A stretch of DNA of 64,000 bases, taken from Herbaspirillum rhizosphaerae. Its GTDB lineage: Bacteria > Pseudomonadota > Gammaproteobacteria > Burkholderiales > Burkholderiaceae_D. Within the stretch, counting starts at the first letter, position 1; every line of letters starts with the position of its first letter. Of this stretch, positions 1-9,404 are shown piece by piece. The translations under genes were made by a program, and so were the position numbers. The DNA is taken from NCBI RefSeq assembly GCF_001189965.1, contig NZ_LFLU01000008.1:168920-232919 (forward strand), given 5' to 3'. The notes beneath the pieces are model-generated. The model was not told the origin of the DNA. It ran no database searches and worked only from the letters and a program-made list of their open reading frames with translations.

Positions 1-2
1 CG

Positions 3-566
3 TTTGAAGAGATCCTGGAAGCCAACATCAAGGGCATTTTCCATGTCTACGAAGCGGCGCGGCGCCATGGCGTCAAACGCGTGATTTTCGCCAGCTCCAA
101 CCATGTGACCGGTTTCTATCGCCAGGATGAGAAGATCGACGCGCGCGACCTGCGCCGTCCCGACGGCTATTACGGCTTGTCCAAGTCCTACGGCGAAGAC
201 ATGGCGCAGTTCAATTTCGATCGCTACGGTATTGAAACCGTCAGTATCCGCATCGGCTGGTCTTTCCCGGAGCCGAAGGATCGCCGCTCGCTAGCCAGCT
301 GGCTGAGCTATGACGACCTGACCGAACTGCTGCGTTGCTGCCTGTTCACCCCTGACGTAGGTCACACCGTCGTCTACGGGATGTCCAATAATCCGTCGAC
401 CTGGTGGGACAACCGTTACGCCGCGCATCTCGGCTTCCAGGCGCGCGACACCTCAGACGTGTATCGCGCCCGGATCGAAGCGCAACCGATGCCGGCGGCG
501 GACGATCCGGTACGTGTCTATCAGGGCGGCATCTTCACGGCTACCGGACCTTTCGATCCGAAATAA
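3..566 (+). CDS. NAD-dependent uronate dehydrogenase-like epimerase (5' end missing)
   Basis: The reading frame is already open at the window edge, so the N-terminal Rossmann GxxGxxG part lies outside. The visible 187 residues hold the short-chain/extended SDR core: a strand ending in the catalytic serine region (FASSNHVTG) and the YxxxK pair in YYGLSKSYGE. The tail is rich in Trp, Tyr and Asn (NPSTWWDNRYAAHLGF), which resembles bacterial uronate dehydrogenases that oxidise galacturonate or glucuronate to aldarolactones. The codirectional ABC transporter begins 462 bases downstream, with an operator-like palindrome between, so the two may share an inducer but not necessarily a transcript. Another sugar-nucleotide epimerase is possible because the cofactor-binding half cannot be seen. 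Confidence 0.75.
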   Translation, partial: FEEILEANIKGIFHVYEAARRHGVKRVIFASSNHVTGFYRQDEKIDARDLRRPDGYYGLSKSYGEDMAQFNFDRYGIETVSIRIGWSFPEPKDRRSLASWLSYDDLTELLRCCLFTPDVGHTVVYGMSNNPSTWWDNRYAAHLGFQARDTSDVYRARIEAQPMPAADDPVRVYQGGIFTATGPFDPK

Positions 567-1028
567 GCGCATCGGAAAAGCGCGCCTGTTGCCGCGAAAT
601 AAACGCTTGAATGGCGATAGGTGAATACGCACATTTTTTAATTGTATGTTATCGTACATCTATGCTATCTTTGCTCCGCTTGTGGCAAAAGCCGCAAGCG
701 AGGGTGGATAGCAAGATAGTCAACCTGGTTCAGCATCCGGCAGGAGACAGCGCAATGTTGCCGGTCATGAACGGGGAGTAGCGAGACGGTAGTAGTGACG
801 GTGAGCGACAGTAACCAATAACAATAACGCCCACACCGCATGCACGCGACGCCATCGGAGGGGAGCCTTAGTAATCCCGCTGACGACGCCGCAAGCTCAG
901 GGAAATCGATCGGTTTTTCGATCAGTATCATTCACGGCGGTTCGCCTTATTGTCGGCGGTTTCCTCGTGTCCTCCACTGTCATTACATCGCCGAGCAGAG
1001 TAGACCACGTATAAAGGGCATCATCGGC
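567..1028. other. Intergenic region upstream of the ABC transporter operon
   Basis: No convincing gene lies here. The region carries the palindrome listed at 643-658 and, just after it, a short hairpin around 680-700 (CTTGTGGC and GCCGCAAG arms with an AAAA loop). An upstream in-frame extension of the first permease to 840 is possible in principle. It translates to non-permease-like sequence without a ribosome-binding site, so the stretch is read as leader and promoter DNA. Confidence 0.5.
643..658. promoter_or_regulatory. Palindromic operator candidate upstream of the ABC operon
   Basis: TGTATGTTATCGTACA is a near-perfect inverted repeat (TGTAyG and CrTACA arms) in an AT-rich stretch between the uronate dehydrogenase-like gene and the transporter. 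FadR-type GntR regulators of sugar-acid genes bind palindromes of this size and composition; which regulator binds here is inference, and none is encoded next to it in the window. Confidence 0.4.
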
Positions 1029-1811
1029 ATGGGTTTTTCACTTAATTTCGGTCCTCTTGCGCCATATTGGCCGGTCTTCCTGACCGGTGCATGGCTGACG
1101 CTGAAGATGACCACAGTCGCCATCGTGGTCGGGGTGTCAGCCGGCACGCTGATCGCATTTCTCAAACGCGGCAGCAACCGCTTCGTTTCCAAAGCCTGTT
1201 CCGCCTATATCGAGGCGGTGCGCAACACGCCTTTCCTGGTGCAGATCTTCCTGCTGTACTTCGGGCTGGCCAGCCTCGGCATCCACATGCCGACGTTTGC
1301 CGCTGCGGTGCTGGCGATGATCATCAATATCGCTGCCTATGCGGCGGAAATCATTCGCGCCGGGCTGGAATCGGTACCAAAGGGGCAGATCGAAGCGGCG
1401 GAATGCCTCGGTCTGTCGCGCTGGCGCATCGCGTGGCACGTCATGCTGCAACCATCGATCGAACGCGTGTATCCGGCGCTGACCAGCCAGTTTCTGCTGA
1501 TGATGCAAGCCTCGGCCATGGCGTCGCAGATCTCGGCCGAAGAACTGACCGCGATCGCCAACACCGTGCAGTCGGATACCTTCCGCTCGCTGGAAACCTA
1601 TATCGTGGTCGCCTTCATGTATCTGGCGCTGTCGATCCTAGTCAAGCTGCTGGCATGGGGTTTCGGCGAGTATCTGTTCAAGCGCCGCCGCGTCATCCGC
1701 CGCGCCGCATTGGAAATGGCGCGCCGTCGTCCTCCTGCGATCCCGCCGTTTCAGGCCACAGTTGCCACTGCAGCCGCCAATACCACCAACACCAACGGGA
1801 GCGCATCATGA
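1029..1811 (+). CDS. Polar amino acid-type ABC transporter permease (first)
   Basis: This 260-residue inner-membrane permease belongs to the His/Glu/Gln/Arg (HisM/GlnP) family. It has alternating hydrophobic helices and the cytoplasmic EAA loop, seen as EAAECLGLSRWRIAWHV at about residues 124-140, which docks onto the ATPase. I chose the ATG at 1029 because it gives the usual family length and an AAAGGG lies about ten bases upstream; the frame stays open further upstream but codes nothing permease-like. The C-terminal 30 residues are a low-complexity Pro/Ala/Thr/Asn tail. The gene overlaps the next permease by four bases (ATGA), so the two are translationally coupled. The substrate is unknown. 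Confidence 0.9.
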   Translation: MGFSLNFGPLAPYWPVFLTGAWLTLKMTTVAIVVGVSAGTLIAFLKRGSNRFVSKACSAYIEAVRNTPFLVQIFLLYFGLASLGIHMPTFAAAVLAMIINIAAYAAEIIRAGLESVPKGQIEAAECLGLSRWRIAWHVMLQPSIERVYPALTSQFLLMMQASAMASQISAEELTAIANTVQSDTFRSLETYIVVAFMYLALSILVKLLAWGFGEYLFKRRRVIRRAALEMARRRPPAIPPFQATVATAAANTTNTNGSAS

Positions 1812-2461
1812 TCGGCAGTTTCTCCTGGGGACATTTCCTTTATCTGGTGCAGTCGATCTGGTGGACGCTGGTCCTGTCCGGGCTGGCCTTCATCCTCGGC
1901 AGCATCGGCGGTTTCGCCGTCATGCTGGCGCGCATTTCGCCGCGCCGCTGGCTGTGGATGCCGACGCTGGTGTACATCGAGTGCATCCAGGGCATTCCGC
2001 TGCTGATCCTGTTGTTCATCGTCTACTTCGGCCTGTCGGTGTACGGCTTTGCCTTGCCGGCATTGGTGGCCGCCGGGCTGGCGATGATGGTCTATACCAG
2101 CGCCTATCTGGGCGACATCTGGCGCGGTTGCGTGGAAGCGATGCCGCGTCCGCAGTGGGAAGCCGCCGAATGCCTGTCGCTGACGCGCTGGCAGACGCTG
2201 CGCCTGGTGATCATTCCGCAGGCGTTCCGCTTGTCGCTGCCGCCGACCGTGGGTTTCCTGGTGCAGGTCATCAAGATGACTTCGCTGGCGTCCGTGATCG
2301 GCTTTATCGAACTGACCCGCGCCGGTCAGATTATCAACAACTCAATTTTTCAGCCTTTCCTGATTTTCAGTCTGGTAGGGGTGTTCTATTTTGTACTGTG
2401 CTACCCGCTCTCGCGCTGGAGTGAATCGATGGAGAATAAGCTCAATGTCAGCAACCGTTAA
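1808..2461 (+). CDS. Polar amino acid-type ABC transporter permease (second)
   Basis: A 217-residue membrane permease of the same HisM/GlnP family, forming a heterodimer with the product of the gene before it. The EAA loop is visible as EAAECLSLTRWQTLRLVIIP, and hydrophobic helices fill the rest. The start ATG overlaps the stop codon of the upstream permease. Its own 3' end overlaps the ATPase gene by 17 bases. This is typical operon packing, with subunits made in balance. Confidence 0.9.
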   Translation: MIGSFSWGHFLYLVQSIWWTLVLSGLAFILGSIGGFAVMLARISPRRWLWMPTLVYIECIQGIPLLILLFIVYFGLSVYGFALPALVAAGLAMMVYTSAYLGDIWRGCVEAMPRPQWEAAECLSLTRWQTLRLVIIPQAFRLSLPPTVGFLVQVIKMTSLASVIGFIELTRAGQIINNSIFQPFLIFSLVGVFYFVLCYPLSRWSESMENKLNVSNR

Positions 2462-3200
2462 TACCGCCGTTACCAGCCCTATCGTCAAGCTGGATCAGAT
2501 CTACAAGAGTTTCGGCTCGAATCAGGTACTGAAGGGTGTTTCCTTTGAAGTGCAAAAGGGCGAGATGATCGCCATCATCGGCGCCAGCGGTTCCGGCAAG
2601 AGCACTGCGCTGCGCTGTATCGACCGTCTGGAAAAGGTCGATTCCGGCACCATCGAAGTGTGCGGCATGCGTGTGGACGATCCCGCGATCGATCTGCACA
2701 AGCTGCGCCAGGAAGTCGGCATCGTGTTCCAGAGCTACAACCTGTTCCCGCACCTGACCGTGCAGGAAAACATCATGCTGGCGCTGCGCCACGTCAAGCA
2801 GCAGCCGAAGGCGCAAGCCCTGAGCGTGTCGATGGCGGCGCTGGAACAGGTCGGCCTGGGCAACAAGGCCGACGCCTATCCCGAGCAGCTGTCGGGCGGC
2901 CAGCAACAGCGCGTGGCGATTGCCCGTTCGCTGGCGATGGCGCCGAAGGTCATGCTGTTCGATGAAGTCACCTCGGCGCTCGATCCGCAGCTGACCGGCG
3001 AAGTGCTGCGCGTGATGGAAGACCTGGCCGCCGGCGGCATGACCATGCTGCTGGTGACGCACGAGATGGCCTTCGCCAAGCGCGTGGCCGATCGCATCAT
3101 TTACATGCACCAGGGCACCGTATGGGAAGTCGGCCCGGGTGAAATGCTGGACAACCCCAAGACGCCGGAACTGCAAGCCTTCCTCAACAACGGCCTGTAA
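2445..3200 (+). CDS. Polar amino acid-type ABC transporter ATP-binding protein
   Basis: A 251-residue GlnQ/HisP-type ATPase. It shows Walker A (GASGSGKST), Q-loop (VFQSYNLFPHLT), the LSGGQQQR signature, Walker B (VMLFDEVTSALD) and the switch histidine (LLVTHEM). I took the ATG at 2445, preceded by GGAGAATAAG, over the upstream in-frame start at 2391, which would lie deep inside the permease gene. It energises import by the two permeases encoded just upstream. Confidence 0.93.
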   Translation: MSATVNTAVTSPIVKLDQIYKSFGSNQVLKGVSFEVQKGEMIAIIGASGSGKSTALRCIDRLEKVDSGTIEVCGMRVDDPAIDLHKLRQEVGIVFQSYNLFPHLTVQENIMLALRHVKQQPKAQALSVSMAALEQVGLGNKADAYPEQLSGGQQQRVAIARSLAMAPKVMLFDEVTSALDPQLTGEVLRVMEDLAAGGMTMLLVTHEMAFAKRVADRIIYMHQGTVWEVGPGEMLDNPKTPELQAFLNNGL

Positions 3201-3249
3201 TTCCAAACGTAATTTTTCATTGCAACACAATCAAACCAAGGAGACCTGC

Positions 3250-4044
3250 ATGAAACTGAATCAACTCTTCGCCCGCACCTGCATCGCTGCATTACTGACC
3301 GCCGGTCTGGCCCATGTCGCCATGGCTGACCAGCTCGACGACATCAAGAAGGCCGGCAAGGTCCGCGTGGCGATCGCCATGGGCACGCCGCTGTTCAGCT
3401 TCGCCGACGCCAACCTGCAACCGGCCGGTTCCGACGTCGAAACCGCCGAGCAATTCGCCAAGGACCTGGGCGTGAAGCTGGAAATCGTGCCGGTGACCAA
3501 CGCTGCGCGTATCCCGACACTGCAAGCCAACCGTGCCGACGTCGTCATCGCCGACTTGTCGATCACGCCTGAACGCGCCAAGGTTGTCGACTTTTCGGTG
3601 CCATACGCTGTCATCACCATCATCGTCGGCGGTCCGAAGAATATCCAGATCAAGGATTACAACGACCTCAACGGCAAACGCATCGGCCTGACACGCGCCA
3701 CCGTCAACGACACGCTGACGACCGCACAAGCCAAGGGCGCGGAAATCGTGCGCTATGAAGACGACGCCACCCTGATCACATCGATGGTCACCGGCCAGGT
3801 CGAAATCTTCTCCAGCACACCGTCGAACCTGTCGGAAATGATCAAGCGCGCACCGGGCAAGAACCTGGAACTGAAGTTCGCACAAAAGGACTTTGACCTG
3901 GGCATCGCTTTCAACCAGAACCAGCCGCGCCTGAAGGAATGGATCAACAACTGGGTCGTGTCGAACCACCGCAACGGCAAGCTGGACGCGATCTACGTGA
4001 AATTCCACGGTCGTCATCTGCCGGCAGCCGTCGCCAAGCAATAA
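3250..4044 (+). CDS. ABC transporter periplasmic substrate-binding protein (family 3)
   Basis: A 264-residue solute-binding protein with a signal peptide (about residues 1-25, cleavage after AMA) and the two-lobed bacterial extracellular solute-binding family 3 fold. Typical landmarks are the start DDIKKAGKVRVAIAM, the segment ADVVIADLSITPERAKVVDFS and the second-lobe start LNGKRIGLTRATVND. An AAGGAGA lies just upstream of the ATG. It is the last gene of the four-gene transporter operon. The nearby uronate dehydrogenase could hint at an acidic sugar, but the family mostly carries amino acids, so the substrate is left open. Confidence 0.9.
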   Translation: MKLNQLFARTCIAALLTAGLAHVAMADQLDDIKKAGKVRVAIAMGTPLFSFADANLQPAGSDVETAEQFAKDLGVKLEIVPVTNAARIPTLQANRADVVIADLSITPERAKVVDFSVPYAVITIIVGGPKNIQIKDYNDLNGKRIGLTRATVNDTLTTAQAKGAEIVRYEDDATLITSMVTGQVEIFSSTPSNLSEMIKRAPGKNLELKFAQKDFDLGIAFNQNQPRLKEWINNWVVSNHRNGKLDAIYVKFHGRHLPAAVAKQ

Positions 4045-4106
4045 TTTTCGTATAACCAATAAAAACGGTTCTTGTATCGTCCCTGCGCTGGCGGGGATGA
4101 ACTGAA

Positions 4107-4132
4107 AGCCGCTCTGAGGAGCGGCTTTTTTA
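4107..4132 (+). terminator. Intrinsic terminator of the ABC transporter operon
   Basis: A perfect 8-bp stem (AGCCGCTC and GAGCGGCT) with a TGAG loop is followed directly by a run of T. It lies 60 bases after the binding-protein stop codon. Confidence 0.9.
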
Positions 4133-4148
4133 TTGCCGGCAATACGGA

Positions 4149-4640
4149 TCAGGATTGGGGAAGTGCCGGAGCAAGGCGGCGTACGCCGCTAAAACGGCGA
4201 TGCCAGTAGGGTTCGTCGAGCTTCGACTCGTAGATGGTGCCGTGCTTGCGCGAGGCATGGATGAATTTTTTGCCGCCGACATAGACGCCGACATGGGAAG
4301 CGCTGCGTTTGCCCTTGCCGAAAAAGACCAGGTCGCCCGGCTTCATGTCGTTCAGGCTGACCGGTTCGCCGACATCGCGAATTTCCCGCGCGGTGCGCGG
4401 CAGCGAGCCGCCGCTGGCTTCGCGAAACAGATAGGCGACAAAGGCGCTGCAATCGAGCCCGCTGTCGGGATCGGTGCCGCCGAAGCGATAGCGGATGCCG
4501 CTCGACAGGCTGTTGAGCGCTTCCACTGCCAGCAAACGGTTGATCGACGGTATCCTGGACTGGGATTCGCCGGCTTGGACGGCACAGGCCGGCAACATGA
4601 GTGCGAATACGAAGAGCAAGCGAGCAGGCAGGAAATGCAT
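4149..4640 (-). CDS. NlpC/P60 family cell-wall endopeptidase
   Basis: A 163-residue exported protein with a signal peptide (MHFLPARLLFVFALMLPACAVQA) and a C-terminal NlpC/P60 domain. The catalytic cysteine is in GLDCSAFVAYLF, the first histidine in SASHVGVYVG and the third polar residue in FIHASRKHG. Such enzymes cut D-Glu-diaminopimelate bonds in peptidoglycan stem peptides in the periplasm. The start at 4640 puts the signal peptide at the N-terminus; an in-frame upstream start at 4754 would bury it behind 38 unrelated residues. It is a stand-alone gene, convergent with the ABC operon. Confidence 0.85.
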   Translation of the reverse strand: MHFLPARLLFVFALMLPACAVQAGESQSRIPSINRLLAVEALNSLSSGIRYRFGGTDPDSGLDCSAFVAYLFREASGGSLPRTAREIRDVGEPVSLNDMKPGDLVFFGKGKRSASHVGVYVGGKKFIHASRKHGTIYESKLDEPYWHRRFSGVRRLAPALPQS

Positions 4641-5023
4641 GTGGTATTCCGGAAAAGACAATGAAACGCCCCCGCATGGCGCGGAAAGAGCAGGCTGAGC
4701 GATAAAAGGCAGGGGAAGGCAAGAAAATGAAGCGAACCCGAAGCACGCAGGCAAGTGTAGGAATTTGTAGACCGGGCTTATATAAGAAGATTCTCAAAAA
4801 CAGGAAAATTCTCAGAAGATCACCGTGATCATCCCAGGAACCGCGGGTTGACGGCCATGAGCATGGTGATCGGTGCTGTCGGACGGGCGGTAAGATCGGG
4901 GCTGGAAATCGGGATGGGAGAAAGTCCGACACGGCAATCGGAGGATGTCTTCTGCAATCCGGTCATGCCCTGCGCTAGGATGAAAGCGTTGATACCGCAC
5001 GGGCTTTGCCGCCTCAGGGATGC
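4641..5023. other. Divergent promoter region, no gene seen
   Basis: This 383-base gap separates the NlpC/P60 gene (minus strand) from the DUF4186 gene (plus strand) and must hold both promoters. A TATATAAGAAGATTCTC stretch near 4779-4795 is AT-rich. I see no clear operator, hairpin or coding sequence. Confidence 0.4.
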
Positions 5024-5452
5024 ATGTATTCACCAGACCTCATTTTCGACCGACTGCGCCATTCGCAATTTCGCGTGGGCTTCACGCTGAAGCCCACGGA
5101 GTACCGCTACCTGCAGGAGCATGGTCTGGAGACAGTCTTGCAGCATGCCGAAGGCTTCATTGCGACCCGCCTGACGCCGGCTTTTCCGGTCAACGACGGC
5201 AAGCAGACGCCGTTTCGCGGGCATCCTGTATTTGTCGCCCAGCACGCTACTGCGACCTGCTGCCGCTCGTGCCTGGAGAAATGGCACGGCATCGGCAAAG
5301 GGGAGGCGCTCACCACGTTGGAACAACAGCATGTGCTCGATGTGCTGGCGCGCTGGCTGGACGGCCAGCCGCCGCCGGCCGAGGCAAGCAGCAACACCAT
5401 TTACGATCGTGATGGCGGCCGCGAACCAGCGCGGCAGGGCGTCTTGTTCTGA
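5024..5452 (+). CDS. DUF4186 family protein
   Basis: A 142-residue soluble protein recognised as DUF4186 by its conserved middle: HAEGFIATRLTPA, NDGKQTPFRGHPVF, and AQHATATCCRSCLEKWHGI with a CCxxC cluster and nearby histidines that could bind metal. The function of the family is unknown. The ATG at 5024 follows AGGG; a TTG start 18 bases upstream is possible. The C-terminal 25 residues (after WLDGQ) are an unconserved polar tail. It is convergent with the large sensor kinase gene. Confidence 0.75.
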   Translation: MYSPDLIFDRLRHSQFRVGFTLKPTEYRYLQEHGLETVLQHAEGFIATRLTPAFPVNDGKQTPFRGHPVFVAQHATATCCRSCLEKWHGIGKGEALTTLEQQHVLDVLARWLDGQPPPAEASSNTIYDRDGGREPARQGVLF

Positions 5453-5498
5453 TCGCTGACTTGATTGCACAAATAGCGGCGCGGCTGAACGTGTCCGC

Positions 5499-8400
5499 TC
5501 AGGACAATTCCCTGCCGCCGACGCTGTTGTCGGCCCCGTTTGACGCCGCCGCCAGTATTGCCGGCGGCATATCCGTTTCGCTCGTTTCGCCCGGGCGCAC
5601 GATCAGCGTGGTGCGGATCAATTCCTCCACCACATCGATGTCCACCGGCTTGACCAGATGATGGTCAAAACCGGCGTTGGCCGAACGCAAGCGGTCGCTG
5701 GCCTGGCCATAGCCGGTCAGCGCGATCAGCCCTATGCCTTGCAGATGCGGCAGGGCGCGCAAATGGGCGGCGACTTCATAGCCGTCCATGATCGGCAGGC
5801 CGATATCCAGCAAGGCAATACGCGGGGTGAAATGCTGGACGATATCCAGCGCCGAGGGACCATCGTAGGCGACACGGACTTCGTGCCCCTGCATGGCCAG
5901 CAATTCGGCGAGGATCTGGGCGGCGTCTTGGTTGTCGTCGACCACCAGGATAGCGCAGCCTTCGGCCGTCGGGGCAAGGGCGATGGCGTCTTCTGACGGC
6001 CGCGGCAACAATAGCGGCGAAGTTTCGCTCATCACGGCCGGCAGCTTGATGGTGAACACGCTGCCCATGCCGGCGCCGGCGCTATGCACATGCACCGATC
6101 CGCCATGCAGTTCGGTCAGGCTGCGCACGATGGCCAGCCCCAGCCCAAGGCCGCCGCCGGCGCGGTCGATGGCTTGCGTTTCCTGGGCGAACATTTCAAA
6201 CACATGCGGCAGCATTTCGGCCTTGATGCCGATACCATTGTCGCGCACGTCAACCACCACCTGGCTGTGGTCCAGCGTGGCGTCGATGCGGATATGGCCG
6301 CGATTCTCGGTGTACTTGCCGGCGTTGGTCAGCAGGTTGGCGAGCACCTGGGTCAATCGTTCCGGATCGGCGTGCACCGGCAGGCCTTGCGAGGGCACAT
6401 TGACGGTCAGGCGGTGATGGCGTTCTTCCAGCAGCGGGCTGGCGGTTTCGATTGCCTTGGCGATGACGTCGGCAATTTCTATTTTTTTCTTTTGCAAGTT
6501 GATCTTTCCTTGCGCTACGCGCGATACATCCAATAAATCGTCGACCAGCCGCACCAGATGGCGGGCCTGGCGTTCGATGACGCTGCATTCTCTTTCCACG
6601 CCGCCGCCGCCGCGCAAGCGCATCAGGTGCACGGCAGTCAGGATCGGCGTGAGCGGATTTCTCAATTCATGGCCCAGCATGGCCAGGAATTCGTCCTTGG
6701 TGCGATTGGCGACTTCCGCCGCCTGGCGCGCCCGGGTCAGTTCGGTGACTTCGAACGCCACCACGGCGATGCCTTCGATGCTGCCGTCGGGCTTGAGCAT
6801 CGGCTGGTAGACGAAATCGAAGAAACGTTCTTCGGGCATGCCGGTGCTGCTGCGCCGCAGGCTGACGGCGAGCGAGCGGCCGATATACGGCTCGGCGTGG
6901 CGGTAGACGTCGTCGAGCAGGTCGAGCACGCTCTGGCCCTCCAGCTCCGGCAGGGACTCGCGCACGCTCTTGCCGATGATGGGGCGATTGCCGATCAGCT
7001 CCAGGTAGGGGGCATTGGCCAGCTCGAATATGTGGTTGGGGCCGCGGGTGATGGCGATGGCTACCGGCGCCTGCGCGAAGATGGTGCTCATGCGGTCGCC
7101 GTGGCGCTTCTCCATGGCGCGGATCTGCGAACGCAGCAGCATCGATTCGATGCGGGCGATCAGCTCGCGGCTGGAAAACGGTTTGACCAGATAGTCGTCG
7201 GCGCCGGCCGCCAGGCCTTCCAGCCGGGCTTCTTCGCCGGCGCGGGCCGACAGCAGGATGAAAGGAATATCGCGCGTGGCCTCGTCGGCGCGCAGTTGCG
7301 CCAGCAGGCCGAAGCCGTCCAGCTGCGGCATCATCACGTCGGACAGGATCAGGTCGTGCGGATAGGCGCGTGCGGCGGCCAGCGCATCGGCGCCGTTGGC
7401 GACGCTTTCCACTTCCCAGTGCGGTTGCAGCAGGTTGCTCAGATAGTCGCGCATGTCGGCGTTGTCGTCCGCGACCAGAATGCGGGCGCCCGAACACAGC
7501 GCCGGATCGCGTCCGGCATTGGGGGGCGGCAGCAGCGCCTTTTGCTCTTCGTCCTCGCTGCGGTTGGCGGCAATCCAGCGGTCGGCTTCCGCGGCATAGG
7601 CATCCGCCAATGGGCTATGGGCGGAACTGACGGCTTCGCCGCTGTCGCTGACGCGATCGGCCGGCAGATGCGTGCGCCCGGCCGGGATGGTCAGCACGAA
7701 TGAAGAACCGCGTTGCAGCTGGCTGTTCACGCTGATGGCGCCGCCCTGCAAATTGACCAGGTCGCGCACCAGCGCGAGGCCGATGCCGGAACCTTCATGC
7801 GTGCGAGCATGGCTTCCTTCGACGCGGTGGAAACGTTTGAACACCAGCGGCAACTGATCGGCGGCAATCCCCACCCCGGTGTCGCTCACGGTCAGCATCA
7901 CATGGTCGCCATGGCCGCTCAGTTGGAGGCTGATCTTGCCCTCAAAGGTGAACTTGAAGGCGTTCGACAGCAGGTTGAGGACGATTTTTTCCCACATGGT
8001 GGCGTCGATATACGTCTCTTCCTGCAAGGGCGGGCAATCGACTTCGAAGATCAGTCCGGCGCCTTCGATGGTGGAGCGGAAGGTGCTTGCCAGGTCCGAG
8101 GTGAAGGCCGCCAGATCCACCCGCGTATAGGATGCCTGGGTGCGCCCGGCCTGGATCCGCGAAAAATCGAGCAGGGCGTTGACCAGCTTTTGCAGGCGCT
8201 GGGTATTCCGCCGCAGCATGCGGGCGCGCTCGCGCTGGGCCGGCGCCAGTTCATGTTCCTGATCGCTCAGCATGTCGTCCAGCGGTCCCATCATCAGGGT
8301 CAGCGGAGTGCGGAACTCATGGCTGACGTTGCTGAAGAACGCGGTCTTGGCCTGATCCAGCTCGGCCAGCAGGTTGGCGCGCCGGGTTTCGGCTTCGGCG

Positions 8401-9404
8401 GCGCGCGCCTGCTGGATTGCTGCCGTCAGCTGGCCTGCCAGGAGGTTAAAGAAGGTCTGGTAATCGTCGTCCAGCGGCCTGGTCGGGTTGATGCCGCAGA
8501 TCAGGACGCCGATCGGCCGATCTTGGCCGGGCGAAGCCAGCGGCAACATGATGGCCTGGCGAATATGCTGGTCGGCCAGGCCGAGCGGCAGCGTATCGAT
8601 ATGACGCACGTCGACCAGTTCCTGCGTTGCTTGCGACAGCACGCGCGCGACCGGCCAGAGTTGCCCGTCGTCAGTCTCGTCGGTATGAAGGGAGATGCAC
8701 TCGGGAGCAATCCCGCTCAGCGGCAACAGGTGCACGCTTTGTTCCAGCAGCGCCTGGCGCTGGCTGCAGTCGCTCAGGTAGAGCAGGGCAAAGGGAATAT
8801 CGTCCGGATTCTTCGCCAGAATGGTCGCCGCCGTGGCCGCCGCAGCGCCGGCCGTGCGTTCCATCAGGGCGCCGGAAGCCAGTTCGGACAAGGTGCGCAG
8901 GCGGCGTGCATTGAGGTGTTTGGCGGTCATTTCGGCGTTCGGGCAGAACAAGCCGCCGACTTCGCCTGACTCATCGCGGATCGGCGAATAAGAGAAAGAA
9001 AAGTAATTCTCTTCCGGCCCGCTTGCACGGCTCATGAACAGGCGCACATCGTCGACGAAGGTGGCTTCGCCGTGCTGGAACACCTTGTCGGCGATAGGAC
9101 CGCAAATATCCCAAATCTCGGCCCAGACTACGGCAGCCGGCCGTCCCAGCGCCCAGGGATGCTTGGCCTGGCTCAACACATCGATATAAGCGTCGTTGTA
9201 GAGGAAGGTGACCTGATCGCCCCAGCCCAGCCACATCGGCTGACGCGAATTGAGCATCAGGCTGACGGCGGTCTTGAGGCTTTGCGGCCATTGGCTGATC
9301 GGCCCGAGCGGAGAATCCGACCAGTCATGGTCGAAAATCAGCTGGCCAAGCGTTCCCGTACCTTTAAGAAAACCATACTGGGCCGATGCGGGATCGAGAT
9401 TCAT
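5499..9404 (-). CDS. Hybrid sensor histidine kinase with two kinase cores and two receiver domains
   Basis: A 1301-residue multi-domain sensor without obvious membrane helices. In order it has a PAS-like N-terminus (about 25-160), a GAF-like region (about 170-335), HisKA with phosphorylatable His362 (FFSNVSHEFRTP), a HATPase domain, a receiver with phospho-acceptor Asp689 (LILSDVMMPQLDG), a PAS domain (about 780-890), a second HisKA with His912 (EFLAMLGHELRNPLTP), a second HATPase and a C-terminal receiver with Asp1200 (IALLDIGLPIMDG). The start at 9404 has GAGG upstream; five residues further upstream there is another ATG. No output domain is present, so it must signal through a partner. It lies downstream of a GGDEF/EAL gene on the same strand. 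Confidence 0.88.
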   Translation of the reverse strand: MNLDPASAQYGFLKGTGTLGQLIFDHDWSDSPLGPISQWPQSLKTAVSLMLNSRQPMWLGWGDQVTFLYNDAYIDVLSQAKHPWALGRPAAVVWAEIWDICGPIADKVFQHGEATFVDDVRLFMSRASGPEENYFSFSYSPIRDESGEVGGLFCPNAEMTAKHLNARRLRTLSELASGALMERTAGAAAATAATILAKNPDDIPFALLYLSDCSQRQALLEQSVHLLPLSGIAPECISLHTDETDDGQLWPVARVLSQATQELVDVRHIDTLPLGLADQHIRQAIMLPLASPGQDRPIGVLICGINPTRPLDDDYQTFFNLLAGQLTAAIQQARAAEAETRRANLLAELDQAKTAFFSNVSHEFRTPLTLMMGPLDDMLSDQEHELAPAQRERARMLRRNTQRLQKLVNALLDFSRIQAGRTQASYTRVDLAAFTSDLASTFRSTIEGAGLIFEVDCPPLQEETYIDATMWEKIVLNLLSNAFKFTFEGKISLQLSGHGDHVMLTVSDTGVGIAADQLPLVFKRFHRVEGSHARTHEGSGIGLALVRDLVNLQGGAISVNSQLQRGSSFVLTIPAGRTHLPADRVSDSGEAVSSAHSPLADAYAAEADRWIAANRSEDEEQKALLPPPNAGRDPALCSGARILVADDNADMRDYLSNLLQPHWEVESVANGADALAAARAYPHDLILSDVMMPQLDGFGLLAQLRADEATRDIPFILLSARAGEEARLEGLAAGADDYLVKPFSSRELIARIESMLLRSQIRAMEKRHGDRMSTIFAQAPVAIAITRGPNHIFELANAPYLELIGNRPIIGKSVRESLPELEGQSVLDLLDDVYRHAEPYIGRSLAVSLRRSSTGMPEERFFDFVYQPMLKPDGSIEGIAVVAFEVTELTRARQAAEVANRTKDEFLAMLGHELRNPLTPILTAVHLMRLRGGGGVERECSVIERQARHLVRLVDDLLDVSRVAQGKINLQKKKIEIADVIAKAIETASPLLEERHHRLTVNVPSQGLPVHADPERLTQVLANLLTNAGKYTENRGHIRIDATLDHSQVVVDVRDNGIGIKAEMLPHVFEMFAQETQAIDRAGGGLGLGLAIVRSLTELHGGSVHVHSAGAGMGSVFTIKLPAVMSETSPLLLPRPSEDAIALAPTAEGCAILVVDDNQDAAQILAELLAMQGHEVRVAYDGPSALDIVQHFTPRIALLDIGLPIMDGYEVAAHLRALPHLQGIGLIALTGYGQASDRLRSANAGFDHHLVKPVDIDVVEELIRTTLIVRPGETSETDMPPAILAAASNGADNSVGGRELS

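Noticed and set aside
840..1028. Upstream extension of the first permease gene
   Set aside because: The extra 63 residues are not permease-like, have no ribosome-binding site and would overrun the promoter region; ATG at 1029 gives normal family length.
6558..7703. Long plus-strand frame of 381 codons
   Set aside because: It is the antisense shadow of the hybrid kinase gene; it is rich in Gln, His and Ala with no domain.
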